DNA of 64,000 nt, taken from positions 186,001 to 250,000 of the forward strand of contig CAJIZH010000002.1 in the NCBI GenBank assembly GCA_905181875.1, read 5' to 3'. Each line of letters opens with the position of its first letter. Within the stretch, counting starts at the first letter, position 1. The stretch is from Flavobacteriales bacterium UBA6770. Lineage in GTDB: Bacteria; Bacteroidota; Bacteroidia; Flavobacteriales_G; Salibacteraceae. A program made the position numbers and the translations under genes. The notes beneath the pieces were generated by a model that saw only the letters and a program-made list of their open reading frames with translations, had not been told where the DNA came from and ran no database searches. Below are positions 43,265-52,866 of the stretch, one piece after another.

Positions 43265-44035
43265 TCAATTATTGTTTTTCGCCTCTTCCCAGAGTACATC
43301 CATTTCATCCAAAGTCATCTTACTCAACTCCTTACCCTGCTCTTTCACCTTACTTTCTAAAAACTGAAATCGCTTTATAAATTTTTTATTAGTCCTTTCC
43401 AGTGCAGTTTCAGGATCAATGTCAATAAATCGAGCATAATTTATGACCGAAAAGAGCACATCTCCCATTTCATCTTCAATACGATTAATATCTGAATTAG
43501 CATCAACCTCAACCTTCAATTCATCTAGTTCTTCCTGAACTTTTGCCCAAACTTGCTCCTTATTATCCCAATCAAAACCAACACCTCTTGCTTTTTCTTG
43601 AATTCTATTTGCTTTTACCATAGCAGGTAAAGATTTTGGTACTCCTTGCAAAACAGATGTTTTTCCTTCTTTCAATTTTAACTGCTCCCAATTAGCCTTT
43701 ACCTCCTCCTCATCTGCAACTTCCACATCACCATAAATATGAGGGTGGCGGTGTACCAGTTTATCGCAAATTTCATTCAATACATCAGTTATGTCAAATG
43801 CTCCTTTTTCGTCTGCAATTTTCGAATAGAAAACCATGTGAAGCATAATGTCACCTATCTCTCCTTTTAATTCCTCTAAATCGTTTTCTACAATTGCATC
43901 AGCAAGTTCATAGGTTTCTTCTATGGTTAGTTTCCTCAAAGATTCTAAGGTTTGCTTTTTATCCCATGGACACTTTTCCCTAAGTTCATCCATTATATCC
44001 AACAGCCTTTTAAAGGCAGTAAGTCGTGTATCCAT
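43265..44035 (-). CDS. mazG: Nucleoside triphosphate pyrophosphohydrolase MazG
   Basis: Hydrolyses NTPs to NMPs and pyrophosphate; removes aberrant nucleotides and influences (p)ppGpp. Two MazG modules are visible: MDELREKCPWDKKQT with the metal-binding EETYELADAI, and a second with QEELDELKVE and EDEMGDVLFSVINYAR. The 257-residue length from the ATG at 44035 is standard; an upstream ATG would add 11 hydrophobic residues. It is the housekeeping MazG, not the phage type. Confidence 0.93.
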   Translation of the reverse strand: MDTRLTAFKRLLDIMDELREKCPWDKKQTLESLRKLTIEETYELADAIVENDLEELKGEIGDIMLHMVFYSKIADEKGAFDITDVLNEICDKLVHRHPHIYGDVEVADEEEVKANWEQLKLKEGKTSVLQGVPKSLPAMVKANRIQEKARGVGFDWDNKEQVWAKVQEELDELKVEVDANSDINRIEDEMGDVLFSVINYARFIDIDPETALERTNKKFIKRFQFLESKVKEQGKELSKMTLDEMDVLWEEAKNNN

Positions 44036-44088
44036 AATTATTATTGACAGTATATTCACAAAAATCATCCAATTTAAAATTGTGTAAC

Positions 44089-44096
44089 TAAATTCG
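44089..44096 (+). promoter_or_regulatory. TAnnTTCG -7-like box for the PagL-like gene
   Basis: TAAATTCG, 18 nt before the TTG start at 44115, again with C at the sixth position of the box. Confidence 0.35.
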
Positions 44097-44114
44097 CTGA
44101 ACTATTTAACAAGT

Positions 44115-45230
44115 TTGACACAAAGAATTCTCATAATCCTTTTTCTAGTTCTGCTTCAGTTTTGTTTTGCACATGCTCAAGAACAGGACACTTCAAAATT
44201 TCGCCTAATAACTAAGATTAGTTATCACAATGGTTTACTGCTTCCCCATAGAATCGCCATGCAGCACATTCCAAAAGAAACCACCAACGGATTCGAATTA
44301 AACTTTGAAAAATCTTCTAACGGAACAAAAGCTTGGGAAAAGCTTTATAATAATCCAACTTTTGGAGTCTCTTTACTATACACCTCCACCGGAAATTATG
44401 AGGCTTTAGGCAATGCTTTTGGCGCCAATGCCTATTTGCTTCTACCAATTTTCAGTACTGCTAAATTTAAACTCCAAACTAGTTGGGGTTGGGGATTTGG
44501 ATACATTGGAAAGAAGTTTGACCGTATCAGCAACTATAAAAACAACGCTATTGGATCCCACTTTAATCTTTTTGGTTCAATAAAGATAAAATCAGAAATA
44601 TATGTTAGTCCCGTTGATGCTATATTAATAGGTGCTGCATTCAACCATTGGAGTAATAGTGGTATTCGAAAACCCAATTTAGGAATCAATATTCCTACTT
44701 GGAGCATTGGATATCTACATAAGTTTTATGAACCTTCTCCCAAATCTCAGAAACTTACAAAGCTCGAAAGAAAAGCATATAATCCAGCGCTTAAAAATGA
44801 ATTTACCGTAATGCCTATTCTGGGATTTACCTCAATAGGTATTCATGATCAGAATATTTATCAAGCCTATGTCTTTCAATTAAATTACAGCCGATTATGG
44901 AGCGCTAAATACAAGATTAATTGGAGTTGGGACCTGTTTTATAACACCGCTTTTAAAGAGATGATGCAACGAAATATCGAAACAAAAGACAATACTGCTT
45001 TACAATCAGGAATTATGGCATCTTATGAGCAAACAATAGGTAGAGTAGGCATTATTTTCGGGTGGGGAACATACATATTTGATCAGACAAAGCGTGGCGA
45101 CCCTTTCTATCACCGATTTGGTACTCGCTTCGGTATTACCGAAAACATAATCATTAACACCACTCTGCATACTCATTGGGCTGTTTCAGACCACTTGGAA
45201 ATAGGTGTAGGTTATAAATTTAGAAGATAG
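44115..45230 (+). CDS. PagL-like acyloxyacyl hydrolase/lipid A 3-O-deacylase (outer membrane)
   Basis: Beta-barrel of 371 aa with a signal peptide (ILIILFLVLLQFCFAHAQ). The segments GWGFGYIGKKFDRISNYKN, AIGSHFNLFGSI and AFNHWSNSGIRKPNLGINIP match Bacteroidota proteins annotated as acyloxyacyl hydrolase; HWS recalls the His-x-Ser pair of PagL. It would trim lipid A acyl chains. The start is TTG 44115, since no ATG precedes the signal peptide. The lipoprotein gene begins immediately after its stop. Confidence 0.75.
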   Translation: MTQRILIILFLVLLQFCFAHAQEQDTSKFRLITKISYHNGLLLPHRIAMQHIPKETTNGFELNFEKSSNGTKAWEKLYNNPTFGVSLLYTSTGNYEALGNAFGANAYLLLPIFSTAKFKLQTSWGWGFGYIGKKFDRISNYKNNAIGSHFNLFGSIKIKSEIYVSPVDAILIGAAFNHWSNSGIRKPNLGINIPTWSIGYLHKFYEPSPKSQKLTKLERKAYNPALKNEFTVMPILGFTSIGIHDQNIYQAYVFQLNYSRLWSAKYKINWSWDLFYNTAFKEMMQRNIETKDNTALQSGIMASYEQTIGRVGIIFGWGTYIFDQTKRGDPFYHRFGTRFGITENIIINTTLHTHWAVSDHLEIGVGYKFRR

Positions 45231-45959
45231 ATGAAAGTAATTTTATGTTCATTTTTCATCGCAATTTTATCTTTATTAGGTGGCTGCAAAAAATGTTTAA
45301 ATAAAAAAGGGGCTGTGCAAACTGTCCAGCATTCTCTAGAGCCTTTTAACGAATTAGATATTGAAGGTAAATTCAATATAACACTGGTTCAGAATACAAA
45401 AAACAGAATAACATTTTTAGCACATCAAGGTATAATAGAATTACTTAGATATGAAGTCGTAGACAAAAAACTCACGCTAATTAACGATAACAAATGCAGC
45501 AATATCAATGGTTACGATGATTGGGTTGATATAAAAATTGAAATGGACTCACTTTCATATGGGAGGTTTTCTGTACCAGGTATATTAACGAATCAGGGCA
45601 TTCTTAAATGGACGGCATGCTCTCTGTTTATTGATAATTGTAATTTAGAAACGAACCTGAATATTAACATGAACCAATTTGAAATTACTTTGGATGGGGG
45701 CAGCTCAACAATCAATTTATCTGGTAAATGCAATCGAACAGAATACTATAACAATGGCGTAGGCCACATTTATGGTAAAGACCTTATCAGCAAAAAACTC
45801 TTCATCTACTCTATCGGTACTGGAATTCATGAGGGCACTGCAAAAGATTATTTCGCTACTTCATTACATGGATCAGCTGTAGCGCATTACTATGGAAACC
45901 CAACAACAGTTTCTATTGATATAGTTGGAAATGAAGGTGCCGAGGCAATTAAGTTATAA
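45231..45959 (+). CDS. DUF2807 (GIN domain) lipoprotein
   Basis: The 242-residue protein has a lipobox (LSLLGGCKKC) and a repetitive beta-rich domain: HSLEPFNELDIEGKFNITLVQ at the start is the DUF2807 head-GIN entry motif, followed by right-handed strand repeats (ILTNQGILKWTACSL, TLDGGSSTINLSGKCNRTEY). Function unknown; adhesins are folded similarly. The ATG directly follows the preceding stop, so both are coupled. Confidence 0.75.
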   Translation: MKVILCSFFIAILSLLGGCKKCLNKKGAVQTVQHSLEPFNELDIEGKFNITLVQNTKNRITFLAHQGIIELLRYEVVDKKLTLINDNKCSNINGYDDWVDIKIEMDSLSYGRFSVPGILTNQGILKWTACSLFIDNCNLETNLNINMNQFEITLDGGSSTINLSGKCNRTEYYNNGVGHIYGKDLISKKLFIYSIGTGIHEGTAKDYFATSLHGSAVAHYYGNPTTVSIDIVGNEGAEAIKL

Positions 45960-47306
45960 TTAATCAACCATTTGCATTCCAGTATAATTCTGCGGAGTAA
46001 TTTGCATAAGTTCAATTTTAACAGTTTCTGAAATATCCAGTTCTTTTACAAACTCAGCAATGGATTGAGCAGTTATTTTTTCATTCTTTCGTGTTAACGC
46101 CTTCAGAGCCTCATAAGGTTTAGGAAATCCTTCTCTTCGCAATACCGTTTGAATCGCTTCTGCAACTACTGCCCAATTATTTTCTAAATATATAATTCTT
46201 GTTGTATTAAGTAATAATTTGCCCATACCTTTTAACAAGGATTCGTAGGCTATCAGGCTATTTCCAAATGGGACTCCAACATTTCTTAATACCGTTGAAT
46301 CTGTTAAATCTCGCTGTAATCTTGAAATTGGCAACTTAGCAGATAAATGTTCAAATAAAGCATTTGCAATTCCTAAGTTTCCCTCAGCATTTTCAAAATC
46401 AATAGGATTTACTTTATGAGGCATTGCTGATGATCCTACCTCTCCTTCTTTTATTTTCTGCTTGAAATAATCCATAGAAACATAAGTCCAAATATCTCGT
46501 GAGAAATCAATTAGAATTGTGTTAATTCTTTTTAGCACATCACATAATGCAGCAAAATGATCGTAATGTTCAATTTGTGTGGTAGTTTGACTTCGATCCA
46601 AACCAAGTTCTTGTTTCAAAAATGCATTTCCAAAGTCAGCCCAATTAATTGTTGAATAAGCTACAAAATGTGCATTGAAGTTACCGGTAGCACCGCCAAA
46701 TTTAGCAGCAACTGGCACAGCATATAAATATTCTAATTGCTCTTTAATTCGTTCAGAAAACACCTGAATCTCTTTTCCTAATCGAGTTGGTGAAGCTGGC
46801 TGTCCGTGAGTTCTTGCTAGCATAGGTATGTTTTTCCACTCTCGTGAAAAGTACTCCAATTGATCTACAATATCTCTAATTTTTGGCGCTATTACGTTAT
46901 CAAGAGCATCTCTAATCATCATTGGGTTAGCAGTATTGTTTATATCCTGAGAGGTTAATCCAAAATGAACAAATTCCGAATGACTTTCTAAACCTAGGCC
47001 CTTCATTTTATCCTTGATAAAATACTCAACCGCCTTTACGTCGTGATTGGTTACTTTTTCAATATCCTTTATCTGCTGCGCTTCTTCAACAGTAAATTCA
47101 GTATACATTTTTCTCAATTCCAAAAAAACTGATTTTTCAACACCTTGCAATTGAGGAAGAGGCAGTTCACATAACGCTATAAAGTACTCAACCTCTACCC
47201 AAACTCGATATTTGAACAATGCATATTCAGAGAAATATTGTGAAAGTGGTGCGGTTTTACTGGCGTATCTACCGTCTATTGGGGAAATTGCTTCTAATGA
47301 CTTCAT
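45960..47306 (-). CDS. purB: Adenylosuccinate lyase
   Basis: Catalyses two fumarate-releasing steps of purine synthesis. The fumarase/aspartase signature GSSAMPHKVNPIDFE is present, with the catalytic His segment RTHGQPASPT and the N-terminal SPIDGRYASKTAPLS. The length of 448 aa from ATG 47306 fits the family; the upstream TTG adds seven residues. The next gene on this strand is separated by 90 bp. Confidence 0.96.
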   Translation of the reverse strand: MKSLEAISPIDGRYASKTAPLSQYFSEYALFKYRVWVEVEYFIALCELPLPQLQGVEKSVFLELRKMYTEFTVEEAQQIKDIEKVTNHDVKAVEYFIKDKMKGLGLESHSEFVHFGLTSQDINNTANPMMIRDALDNVIAPKIRDIVDQLEYFSREWKNIPMLARTHGQPASPTRLGKEIQVFSERIKEQLEYLYAVPVAAKFGGATGNFNAHFVAYSTINWADFGNAFLKQELGLDRSQTTTQIEHYDHFAALCDVLKRINTILIDFSRDIWTYVSMDYFKQKIKEGEVGSSAMPHKVNPIDFENAEGNLGIANALFEHLSAKLPISRLQRDLTDSTVLRNVGVPFGNSLIAYESLLKGMGKLLLNTTRIIYLENNWAVVAEAIQTVLRREGFPKPYEALKALTRKNEKITAQSIAEFVKELDISETVKIELMQITPQNYTGMQMVD

Positions 47307-47396
47307 AATGTTAAAATAGGGCGGCAAATTTAACTGAAACTAAAGCGCTCTTATAGTAAAGCCTACGAAAACTATCAACTAGTTAAGAACGTTTAG

Positions 47397-48275
47397 TTAT
47401 TCTATAAACCAACTGATAAAATGTGTCACTTTATCTTCTCTCAAAGCCTGATGCAACAACAAGCCAGGATAGGCAGAACAGGTAGCTAAATACAGGATAT
47501 AAAAACCAACCGAATTACTTTTATAATAAAACAGAAAGCCAGGAATAAGAAAGAGCAGAGGAATAATGGGATAAAATGTAAAAAGATTGAAATCGGAGTC
47601 AAATCGAAATACTTTCCCATTAGGCTTTTGCACGCTGTAACCAGTAAACTCTTGCAGCATTCCCGTGTAATTCGCATAAAAAGTATCTCCGCTGCTGACT
47701 TTCAAATGAACCAATTCAGGAACATCCACTGTGGATCCATCAACAAAAATTATAGTGTTTCGATTAAAGTATTCGTAATAAACCTTGGCTTCTACTTCTT
47801 TTCCTATTTGCTTAAAAGGCAACCAATAATCAAACAAGAGTGACAGACCAAACAAACAAGAAATTGCCGCCGCTATTCGAACCACATTCCAAGGCCAACC
47901 CTTTGTAAGAATTAATAAAACTCTTTTTTCAATTTCTTCAGCTTCTTCTTTGTGCGCCTTCGCATATTCGTTAGCACGCTGACGCATCTGTTCTCGTGCA
48001 TTTTGTCGTGCTTCATATTCATTTAACGGACTATTGCGAGTTTGTGCTCCAGAATTTCGGGCTTTATATTCCGAGTACATGTCCTTAAGTTGGTCTCCTT
48101 CGTTCAATAAATATTGATAAGCTTTGAGGTAATTAATGAATTTTATTTTGGCGTCCGGTTCATTATTTACATCCGGATGATATTGCAAGGCCAATTCTCT
48201 AAAGCGCTTTTTAATATCCTCTGGGGTTACTGAATGAGACAAGCCCAAAATATCTAAACAAAAATTCCGATTCAT
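47397..48275 (-). CDS. J-domain membrane protein
   Basis: The N-terminal J domain (CLDILGLSHSVTPEDIKKRF; HPD at 33-35) should stimulate a DnaK chaperone. A charged linker (~70-120) follows, then three to four membrane helices (AAAISCLFGLSLLFDYWLPF, IIPLLFLIPGFLFYY, FYILYLATCSAYPGLLL). There is no Gly/Phe or zinc-finger part, so it is a type III J protein. It is the last gene of the SiaB/SiaC-type operon, 3 bp after the small secreted protein. Confidence 0.85.
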   Translation of the reverse strand: MNRNFCLDILGLSHSVTPEDIKKRFRELALQYHPDVNNEPDAKIKFINYLKAYQYLLNEGDQLKDMYSEYKARNSGAQTRNSPLNEYEARQNAREQMRQRANEYAKAHKEEAEEIEKRVLLILTKGWPWNVVRIAAAISCLFGLSLLFDYWLPFKQIGKEVEAKVYYEYFNRNTIIFVDGSTVDVPELVHLKVSSGDTFYANYTGMLQEFTGYSVQKPNGKVFRFDSDFNLFTFYPIIPLLFLIPGFLFYYKSNSVGFYILYLATCSAYPGLLLHQALREDKVTHFISWFIE

Positions 48276-48278
48276 CAG

Positions 48279-48665
48279 TTACTTTGCTTCTGGAGAGCAG
48301 GTATCGAGCTCTTTTACAGCTAACTTTTCTAACTCAACTCTAAAATCTCCTCTATTTTCAGGCTCGAAAAGAAACCGATATTTCACTTTCTTTTTTGGAG
48401 CTAAACACTCACTTTTTTCCTCGCTCATACTTTCAGCTATTCCATTGACATATAAGTACAGTTGAAAGTTCAGTTCTTGATGTTTTTCTGTCACATTTTT
48501 AATCTTGAGTTTCAGAACTTGACTCTTTGTTTTTTTGTAAGATTTGAAATTTTTCTTTACGACAAATCCTCTATCCTCCATAGACTTAATGTTGACCTGA
48601 GCAAGACATGTCGAGAAGGTAAAAGCAGCTAAAATCATTAATACAGTTGTAATTATTGCTCTCAT
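48279..48665 (-). CDS. Small exported protein in the SiaB/SiaC-type operon
   Basis: Not recognised. 128 residues with a signal peptide (MRAIITTVLMILAAFTFSTCLA) and a mature beta-rich domain with strands such as QVLKLKIKNVTEKHQELNFQ and KKVKYRFLFEPENRGDFRVE, suggesting an Ig-like fold. It overlaps the siaC-like gene by 4 bp, so translation is coupled. Confidence 0.65.
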   Translation of the reverse strand: MRAIITTVLMILAAFTFSTCLAQVNIKSMEDRGFVVKKNFKSYKKTKSQVLKLKIKNVTEKHQELNFQLYLYVNGIAESMSEEKSECLAPKKKVKYRFLFEPENRGDFRVELEKLAVKELDTCSPEAK

Positions 48666-49048
48666 ATCACCTCCACTTCTAGCATATTAAATGGAATTGA
48701 CATAATAATGTTATAATCTTCACCTGCCTCTAACATATCTTCATCATCAGTTTCATAATACCAATTAACTTTTACCACACTTAGACCTTCATTTTGCAAC
48801 TTCTCCACTTTTTTGAAAACATCGAGTAAACATTTAGAGCTGCTTGTATTAAAGTACTCCAACCGAATTTCTACTGTAGTATTTTCTTTAGCAACAGAAT
48901 GATATTCATCCAACCATTCATAAATAGGTCTGTAAAAATCAACAGCATTTTCAGGAATACATCTTCCGCTTAATAAGATTGTACCGTTTTCTAAATCCAA
49001 CTTAACCGTCGGAGTTTTAGTTCCACCTTCTATTTTAAAACTATTCAT
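48662..49048 (-). CDS. siaC: SiaC-type regulatory phosphoprotein (DUF1987)
   Basis: A 128-residue STAS-like protein. The motif EYFNTSSSKCLLDVF places T68 at the position of the phosphorylated Thr in Pseudomonas aeruginosa SiaC, where unphosphorylated SiaC activates a diguanylate cyclase. FKIEGGTKTPTVKLD and LSGRCIPENAVDFYRPI are family marks. It overlaps the kinase gene by 8 bp and the next gene by 4 bp. No SiaD cyclase or SiaA phosphatase is in this window, so the output partner is unknown. Confidence 0.87.
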   Translation of the reverse strand: MNSFKIEGGTKTPTVKLDLENGTILLSGRCIPENAVDFYRPIYEWLDEYHSVAKENTTVEIRLEYFNTSSSKCLLDVFKKVEKLQNEGLSVVKVNWYYETDDEDMLEAGEDYNIIMSIPFNMLEVEVI

Positions 49049-49595
49049 TCTTATTTACTTTTATATTGATGGTGAAATAGGATACATCAACATTAACTCC
49101 AGAAAAGTTATAATTCAATCGTTCACCAGTTTTTCTAGCAATATCCATCAACCCGAGACCGCTCCCTCCTGATTTTGTTCGAGCATTATTATTTAGCGTC
49201 ATTCGATAATTCTCTCTTAATTCGTCCTTTTCCTGACCATTAATTTGATCAATATTCTTTTTAAGTCTTATGATATCATCGTTCCAAATATAATTTCCTA
49301 TAATCAACTCATAAAAATCAATTTTTCGAGCAATAACCATAGTTATTTCTTGCATTTCAGCATCGTTTGCTAAGACTTTGTTTTGGTGTTTATAGGAGTT
49401 TTGAATACCTTCCAAACAGACTCTGAAAATTTTGCGTTTCACGCTAGTTTTCACCCTTTCAGCTTTAAGCTTAATTTCAGCCAGTTGAAGTATATCATTG
49501 ACTACATCATCATCCACATAACCTTGATAGGCAAATATTAAATCCTGCTCCGACATGTTCTCGGCTATTTTCTTTAAATCTATCAATGAATCCAA
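49041..49595 (-). CDS. siaB: SiaB-type protein kinase (DUF6272)
   Basis: Kinase with a GHKL-like fold expected to phosphorylate the SiaC-type partner. N-box region CLEGIQNSYKHQ (60-71) and the glycine motif KSGGSGLGLMDIARKTG are visible. 184 aa is normal. It is the first gene of the four-gene operon siaB-siaC-secreted protein-J domain protein. A small gap separates it from the divergently transcribed S46 peptidase. Confidence 0.85.
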   Translation of the reverse strand: MDSLIDLKKIAENMSEQDLIFAYQGYVDDDVVNDILQLAEIKLKAERVKTSVKRKIFRVCLEGIQNSYKHQNKVLANDAEMQEITMVIARKIDFYELIIGNYIWNDDIIRLKKNIDQINGQEKDELRENYRMTLNNNARTKSGGSGLGLMDIARKTGERLNYNFSGVNVDVSYFTINIKVNKNE

Positions 49596-49740
49596 ATCTC
49601 AGTATTACAAAAATATGGTTTTGAGGTTCAAAGTACATAACAACTTTTGACCTTTGATAAGGACATGTGACCAATCTTATCTTTTGTGCTTTTTGCACCC
49701 TTATGAATTCATTATGTTTGCCGCTATGTTAAAAATCAGA

Positions 49741-51918
49741 ATGACTATGTTTAGAAAAAGTATTTTATTGTGCGCTACTATCGCACTTATGTTTCAGCCA
49801 AGTGCAAAAGCTGACGAAGGCATGTGGTTGCCTATGTTGGTAAAAAGGTTGAACTATGTAGACATGCAGAAAGCTGGACTTAAATTAACTCCAGAAGAAA
49901 TCTACAGTGTGAATAATGCTTCGCTTAAAGATGCTATAGTTGGATTGGGAAGTCCTGCTCGTAACTTTTGCTCTGGCGAAATCGTTTCTGATCAAGGTTT
50001 ATTCATAACCAATCATCATTGCGGCTTTGGAGTAATTCAGGATAATAGTACCACAGAACACAACTACTTAAAAGATGGTTTCTGGGCAATGACCAAAGAA
50101 GAGGAAATTCCAGCGGGATTTTCTATTTCTATTTTACATCATATGGATGATGTTACTTCACTCATAATGGAAGCAATGTCGGATACAATGAACGAAATGC
50201 AACGCGCTAATGCTGCTAGACCAATTATAGACAGTGTTTCTAAAGCAAATAGTGAAGATGGGCGTTTTACTGCGGTAATTAAAAGCTTTTTTGCCGGAAA
50301 CGAATACTACATGTTTGTTTACGAAGTATTTCCAGATGTCCGTTTAGTAGGTGCGCCTCCTTCGTCTATTGGAAAATTTGGTGGAGATACAGATAACTGG
50401 ATGTGGCCTCGTCACACAGGAGATTTTACTATGTTCCGTATTTATGCAAATGAGGATAACAAACCCTCCGAATATTCAAAAGATAACAAACCATTCGAAC
50501 CAAAACATCACCTTCCAGTAAACATTAAAGGAACTGAAAAAGGCGACTTTTCAATGATATTTGGTTTTCCAGGCGGAACCGATAGATATATGAGTTCTTA
50601 TGGCGTTGATCACAAAGTGAATGTAGATTATCCTGATCGCATTAAGCTTAGAAGAACAAAATTGGATTTGTATGAAAAAGGAATGAATATCGATGAGGCT
50701 ACTCAAATTCAATATGCAAGCAAGCATGCTGGAGTAAGTAACTACTGGAAAAACTTTATAGGAATGACTAAGGCATTAAATGCTTTAGGTGTTGCCGATA
50801 AAAAACGTTCTGAAGAAGCTGATTTTGAAAAATGGGCAAATGAAAACTCAGAAAGAAAAGCTAAGTATGGCGAAGTAATGAATCTTTATAAAAACGGTCA
50901 TAACGAGCTTAAGAATACACAAACAAAGTACAACTATTTCGTTGAAGGATTCGCTTCTCAAGGTGTTGAAATGGCTGCTCTAGCTCGCAATTACGGGAAA
51001 CTTTCAGCGATGCTTGAGAAAGGTGATACAGATCCTAAAGTGGTTGACGAAATGACTCAAAAACTAAAAGATCAAAATGCAAAGCATTTTAAAAACTACA
51101 ACAAAACAGTAGATATCAATGTAACAGCTGCAATGTTTGAAATGTACGCAAAGGCTATCCCGGAAGAGCAGCGTCCAGAGTATTTTCAGACTTTGATTAA
51201 AAAAGCGAAAGGTGATTATATGAGTCTAGCAAAATGGATTGCCAAAAAATCTATGTTCGATGATGAAGATAAAATGGAAGCATTCTTAAATAAAGTAAGT
51301 GCTAAGTCAATTTTAAAAGATCCTTCTTACAAAATTTCTAAGGCAATTTGGGACGATTTTTACAAACAAGTAGTTCCTGCTAGGCGAGCAGCTAATATGA
51401 AAATTGCTAAAGCCGAACGCTTGTATATCGATGCAATTCGTCAAATGAATCCAAATAAATCCTACTACCCAGACGCAAATTCTACTTTGAGATTAACTTA
51501 TGGGAAAATTCTTCCTTACGAAGCTAGAGATGCTGTATTCTATGAGTACTACACAACTGCCGAAGGTATTTTGGAAAAATTTAGTCCCGGTGATTTAGAA
51601 TTTGATGCTCCAGCCAAATTAATCAAAATGATAAAAGACAAGGATTATGGACGTTATGGAAAAGATGGTGAATTGAGAGTTTGTTTCTTATCCAATAACG
51701 ATATCACTGGAGGAAACTCGGGCTCAGGTGTCGTTAATGCTGAAGGACATCTTATAGGTACTGCATTTGACGGAAACTGGGAAGCAATGAGTGGTGATGT
51801 TGCTTTTGAGCAAAACCTTCAAAGAACCATTTCAGTTGATATTAGATACACACTTTTTATTATCGACAAATTTGCTGGTGCAGGTCATCTCGTAAAAGAA
51901 ATGACGGTTATCGAGTAA
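49741..51918 (+). CDS. S46 family dipeptidyl-peptidase, DPP7-like
   Basis: Periplasmic or surface serine peptidase that removes N-terminal dipeptides. Signal peptide MFRKSILLCATIALMFQPSAKA. Catalytic residues: His in FITNHHCGFG, Asp in GGDTDNWMWPRHTGDF and Ser in GGNSGSGVVN. The specificity loop FDGNWEAMSGD has Gly where DPP11 has Arg, pointing to DPP7 (hydrophobic P1) rather than acidic P1. The true start is uncertain: ATGs at 49726, 49741 and 49747 all keep the signal peptide; the TTG at 49654 is unlikely. In asaccharolytic bacteria such enzymes feed on proteins. Confidence 0.9.
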   Translation: MTMFRKSILLCATIALMFQPSAKADEGMWLPMLVKRLNYVDMQKAGLKLTPEEIYSVNNASLKDAIVGLGSPARNFCSGEIVSDQGLFITNHHCGFGVIQDNSTTEHNYLKDGFWAMTKEEEIPAGFSISILHHMDDVTSLIMEAMSDTMNEMQRANAARPIIDSVSKANSEDGRFTAVIKSFFAGNEYYMFVYEVFPDVRLVGAPPSSIGKFGGDTDNWMWPRHTGDFTMFRIYANEDNKPSEYSKDNKPFEPKHHLPVNIKGTEKGDFSMIFGFPGGTDRYMSSYGVDHKVNVDYPDRIKLRRTKLDLYEKGMNIDEATQIQYASKHAGVSNYWKNFIGMTKALNALGVADKKRSEEADFEKWANENSERKAKYGEVMNLYKNGHNELKNTQTKYNYFVEGFASQGVEMAALARNYGKLSAMLEKGDTDPKVVDEMTQKLKDQNAKHFKNYNKTVDINVTAAMFEMYAKAIPEEQRPEYFQTLIKKAKGDYMSLAKWIAKKSMFDDEDKMEAFLNKVSAKSILKDPSYKISKAIWDDFYKQVVPARRAANMKIAKAERLYIDAIRQMNPNKSYYPDANSTLRLTYGKILPYEARDAVFYEYYTTAEGILEKFSPGDLEFDAPAKLIKMIKDKDYGRYGKDGELRVCFLSNNDITGGNSGSGVVNAEGHLIGTAFDGNWEAMSGDVAFEQNLQRTISVDIRYTLFIIDKFAGAGHLVKEMTVIE

Positions 51919-51947
51919 ATATTGTTTGAGAAGAAATTACTTTTGAA

Positions 51948-51978
51948 AGCTTTCCCTTATTTGGGAGGGCTTTTTTTT
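51948..51978 (+). terminator. Intrinsic terminator of the S46 peptidase gene
   Basis: A 9-bp stem AGCTTTCCC/GGGAGGGCT with two G-U pairs and a 6-nt loop, followed by eight T residues. Confidence 0.85.
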
Positions 51979-52121
51979 GGTTACAACAATCTAAGAGTAT
52001 CCTAATTCTGCCTTGTGCCTCATTCTGAATATATTTTCAGAATTTCAATATTCAATGAGTGGTGAGATACTGAAATAAATCAGTGTCAGCGTGATTTACT
52101 AGCTAATACAAATTTGGTTTT

Positions 52122-52865
52122 ATGGAAAAATGTAATGAAAATTGGTTCTCAGATTGGTTTAATACTTCTTATTACCACCTACTCTACCAAGATCGCGATG
52201 AGAGTGAAGCCAATTTTTTCATCGAAAACCTTATTCAGTATCTAAACCCAAAATTAGATGCTAAAATATTAGATCTGGCCTGCGGTAAAGGTCGGCACTC
52301 TCTCATTATCAATGAACTGGGATATGATGTAACTGGAATTGACCTATCAAAGAATTCGATTGAAGAAGCGAAAAAAAATGAAAACGAGAAATTGAATTTC
52401 GCAGTTCATGATATGAGAGAAGCGTTTGAACCTGATAGCTTCGATTATGTATTCAACCTGTTTACCAGTTTTGGCTATTTCAATGACGCTATAGATAATC
52501 AAAAAGTTCTTGACGCTGTTGCTGAAAATCTAGCATCAAATGGTTGGTTTGTGTTAGATTTTTTGAACTCCGTAAAAGTCGTTGATGAATTAGTACCTTT
52601 TGAAGAAAAGCAAATTGGAGGTGTGCATTTTAACATTTCAAAAACCTTTGAAAGCAACGTAATTCGCAAAAAAATCGAATTCACTGATCGTGGAAGAGAT
52701 TATAGTTTTACAGAACAAGTAACGGCATTTTCAAAGAAAGAATTGGAACAGTTATTTAAAAATAGCCGACTCGAAATCATAGATTGTTTCGGCAATTATA
52801 AGCTGGAAGAGTTTAAAAGGGAAAATAGTGATCGACTGATTATTATTGCCAAGAAGGCTTTTTAA
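52122..52865 (+). CDS. Class I SAM-dependent methyltransferase
   Basis: 247 residues with the SAM motif ILDLACGKGRHSLI (~49-62), motif II acidic end VTGIDLS and a C-terminal YSFTEQVTAFSKKELEQLF. The N-terminal NWFSDWFNTSYYHLLYQDRDE is a familiar beginning of this family in Bacteroidota. Substrate unknown. The stop adjoins that of the convergent glycosyltransferase operon. Confidence 0.82.
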   Translation: MEKCNENWFSDWFNTSYYHLLYQDRDESEANFFIENLIQYLNPKLDAKILDLACGKGRHSLIINELGYDVTGIDLSKNSIEEAKKNENEKLNFAVHDMREAFEPDSFDYVFNLFTSFGYFNDAIDNQKVLDAVAENLASNGWFVLDFLNSVKVVDELVPFEEKQIGGVHFNISKTFESNVIRKKIEFTDRGRDYSFTEQVTAFSKKELEQLFKNSRLEIIDCFGNYKLEEFKRENSDRLIIIAKKAF

Positions 52866-52866
52866 G

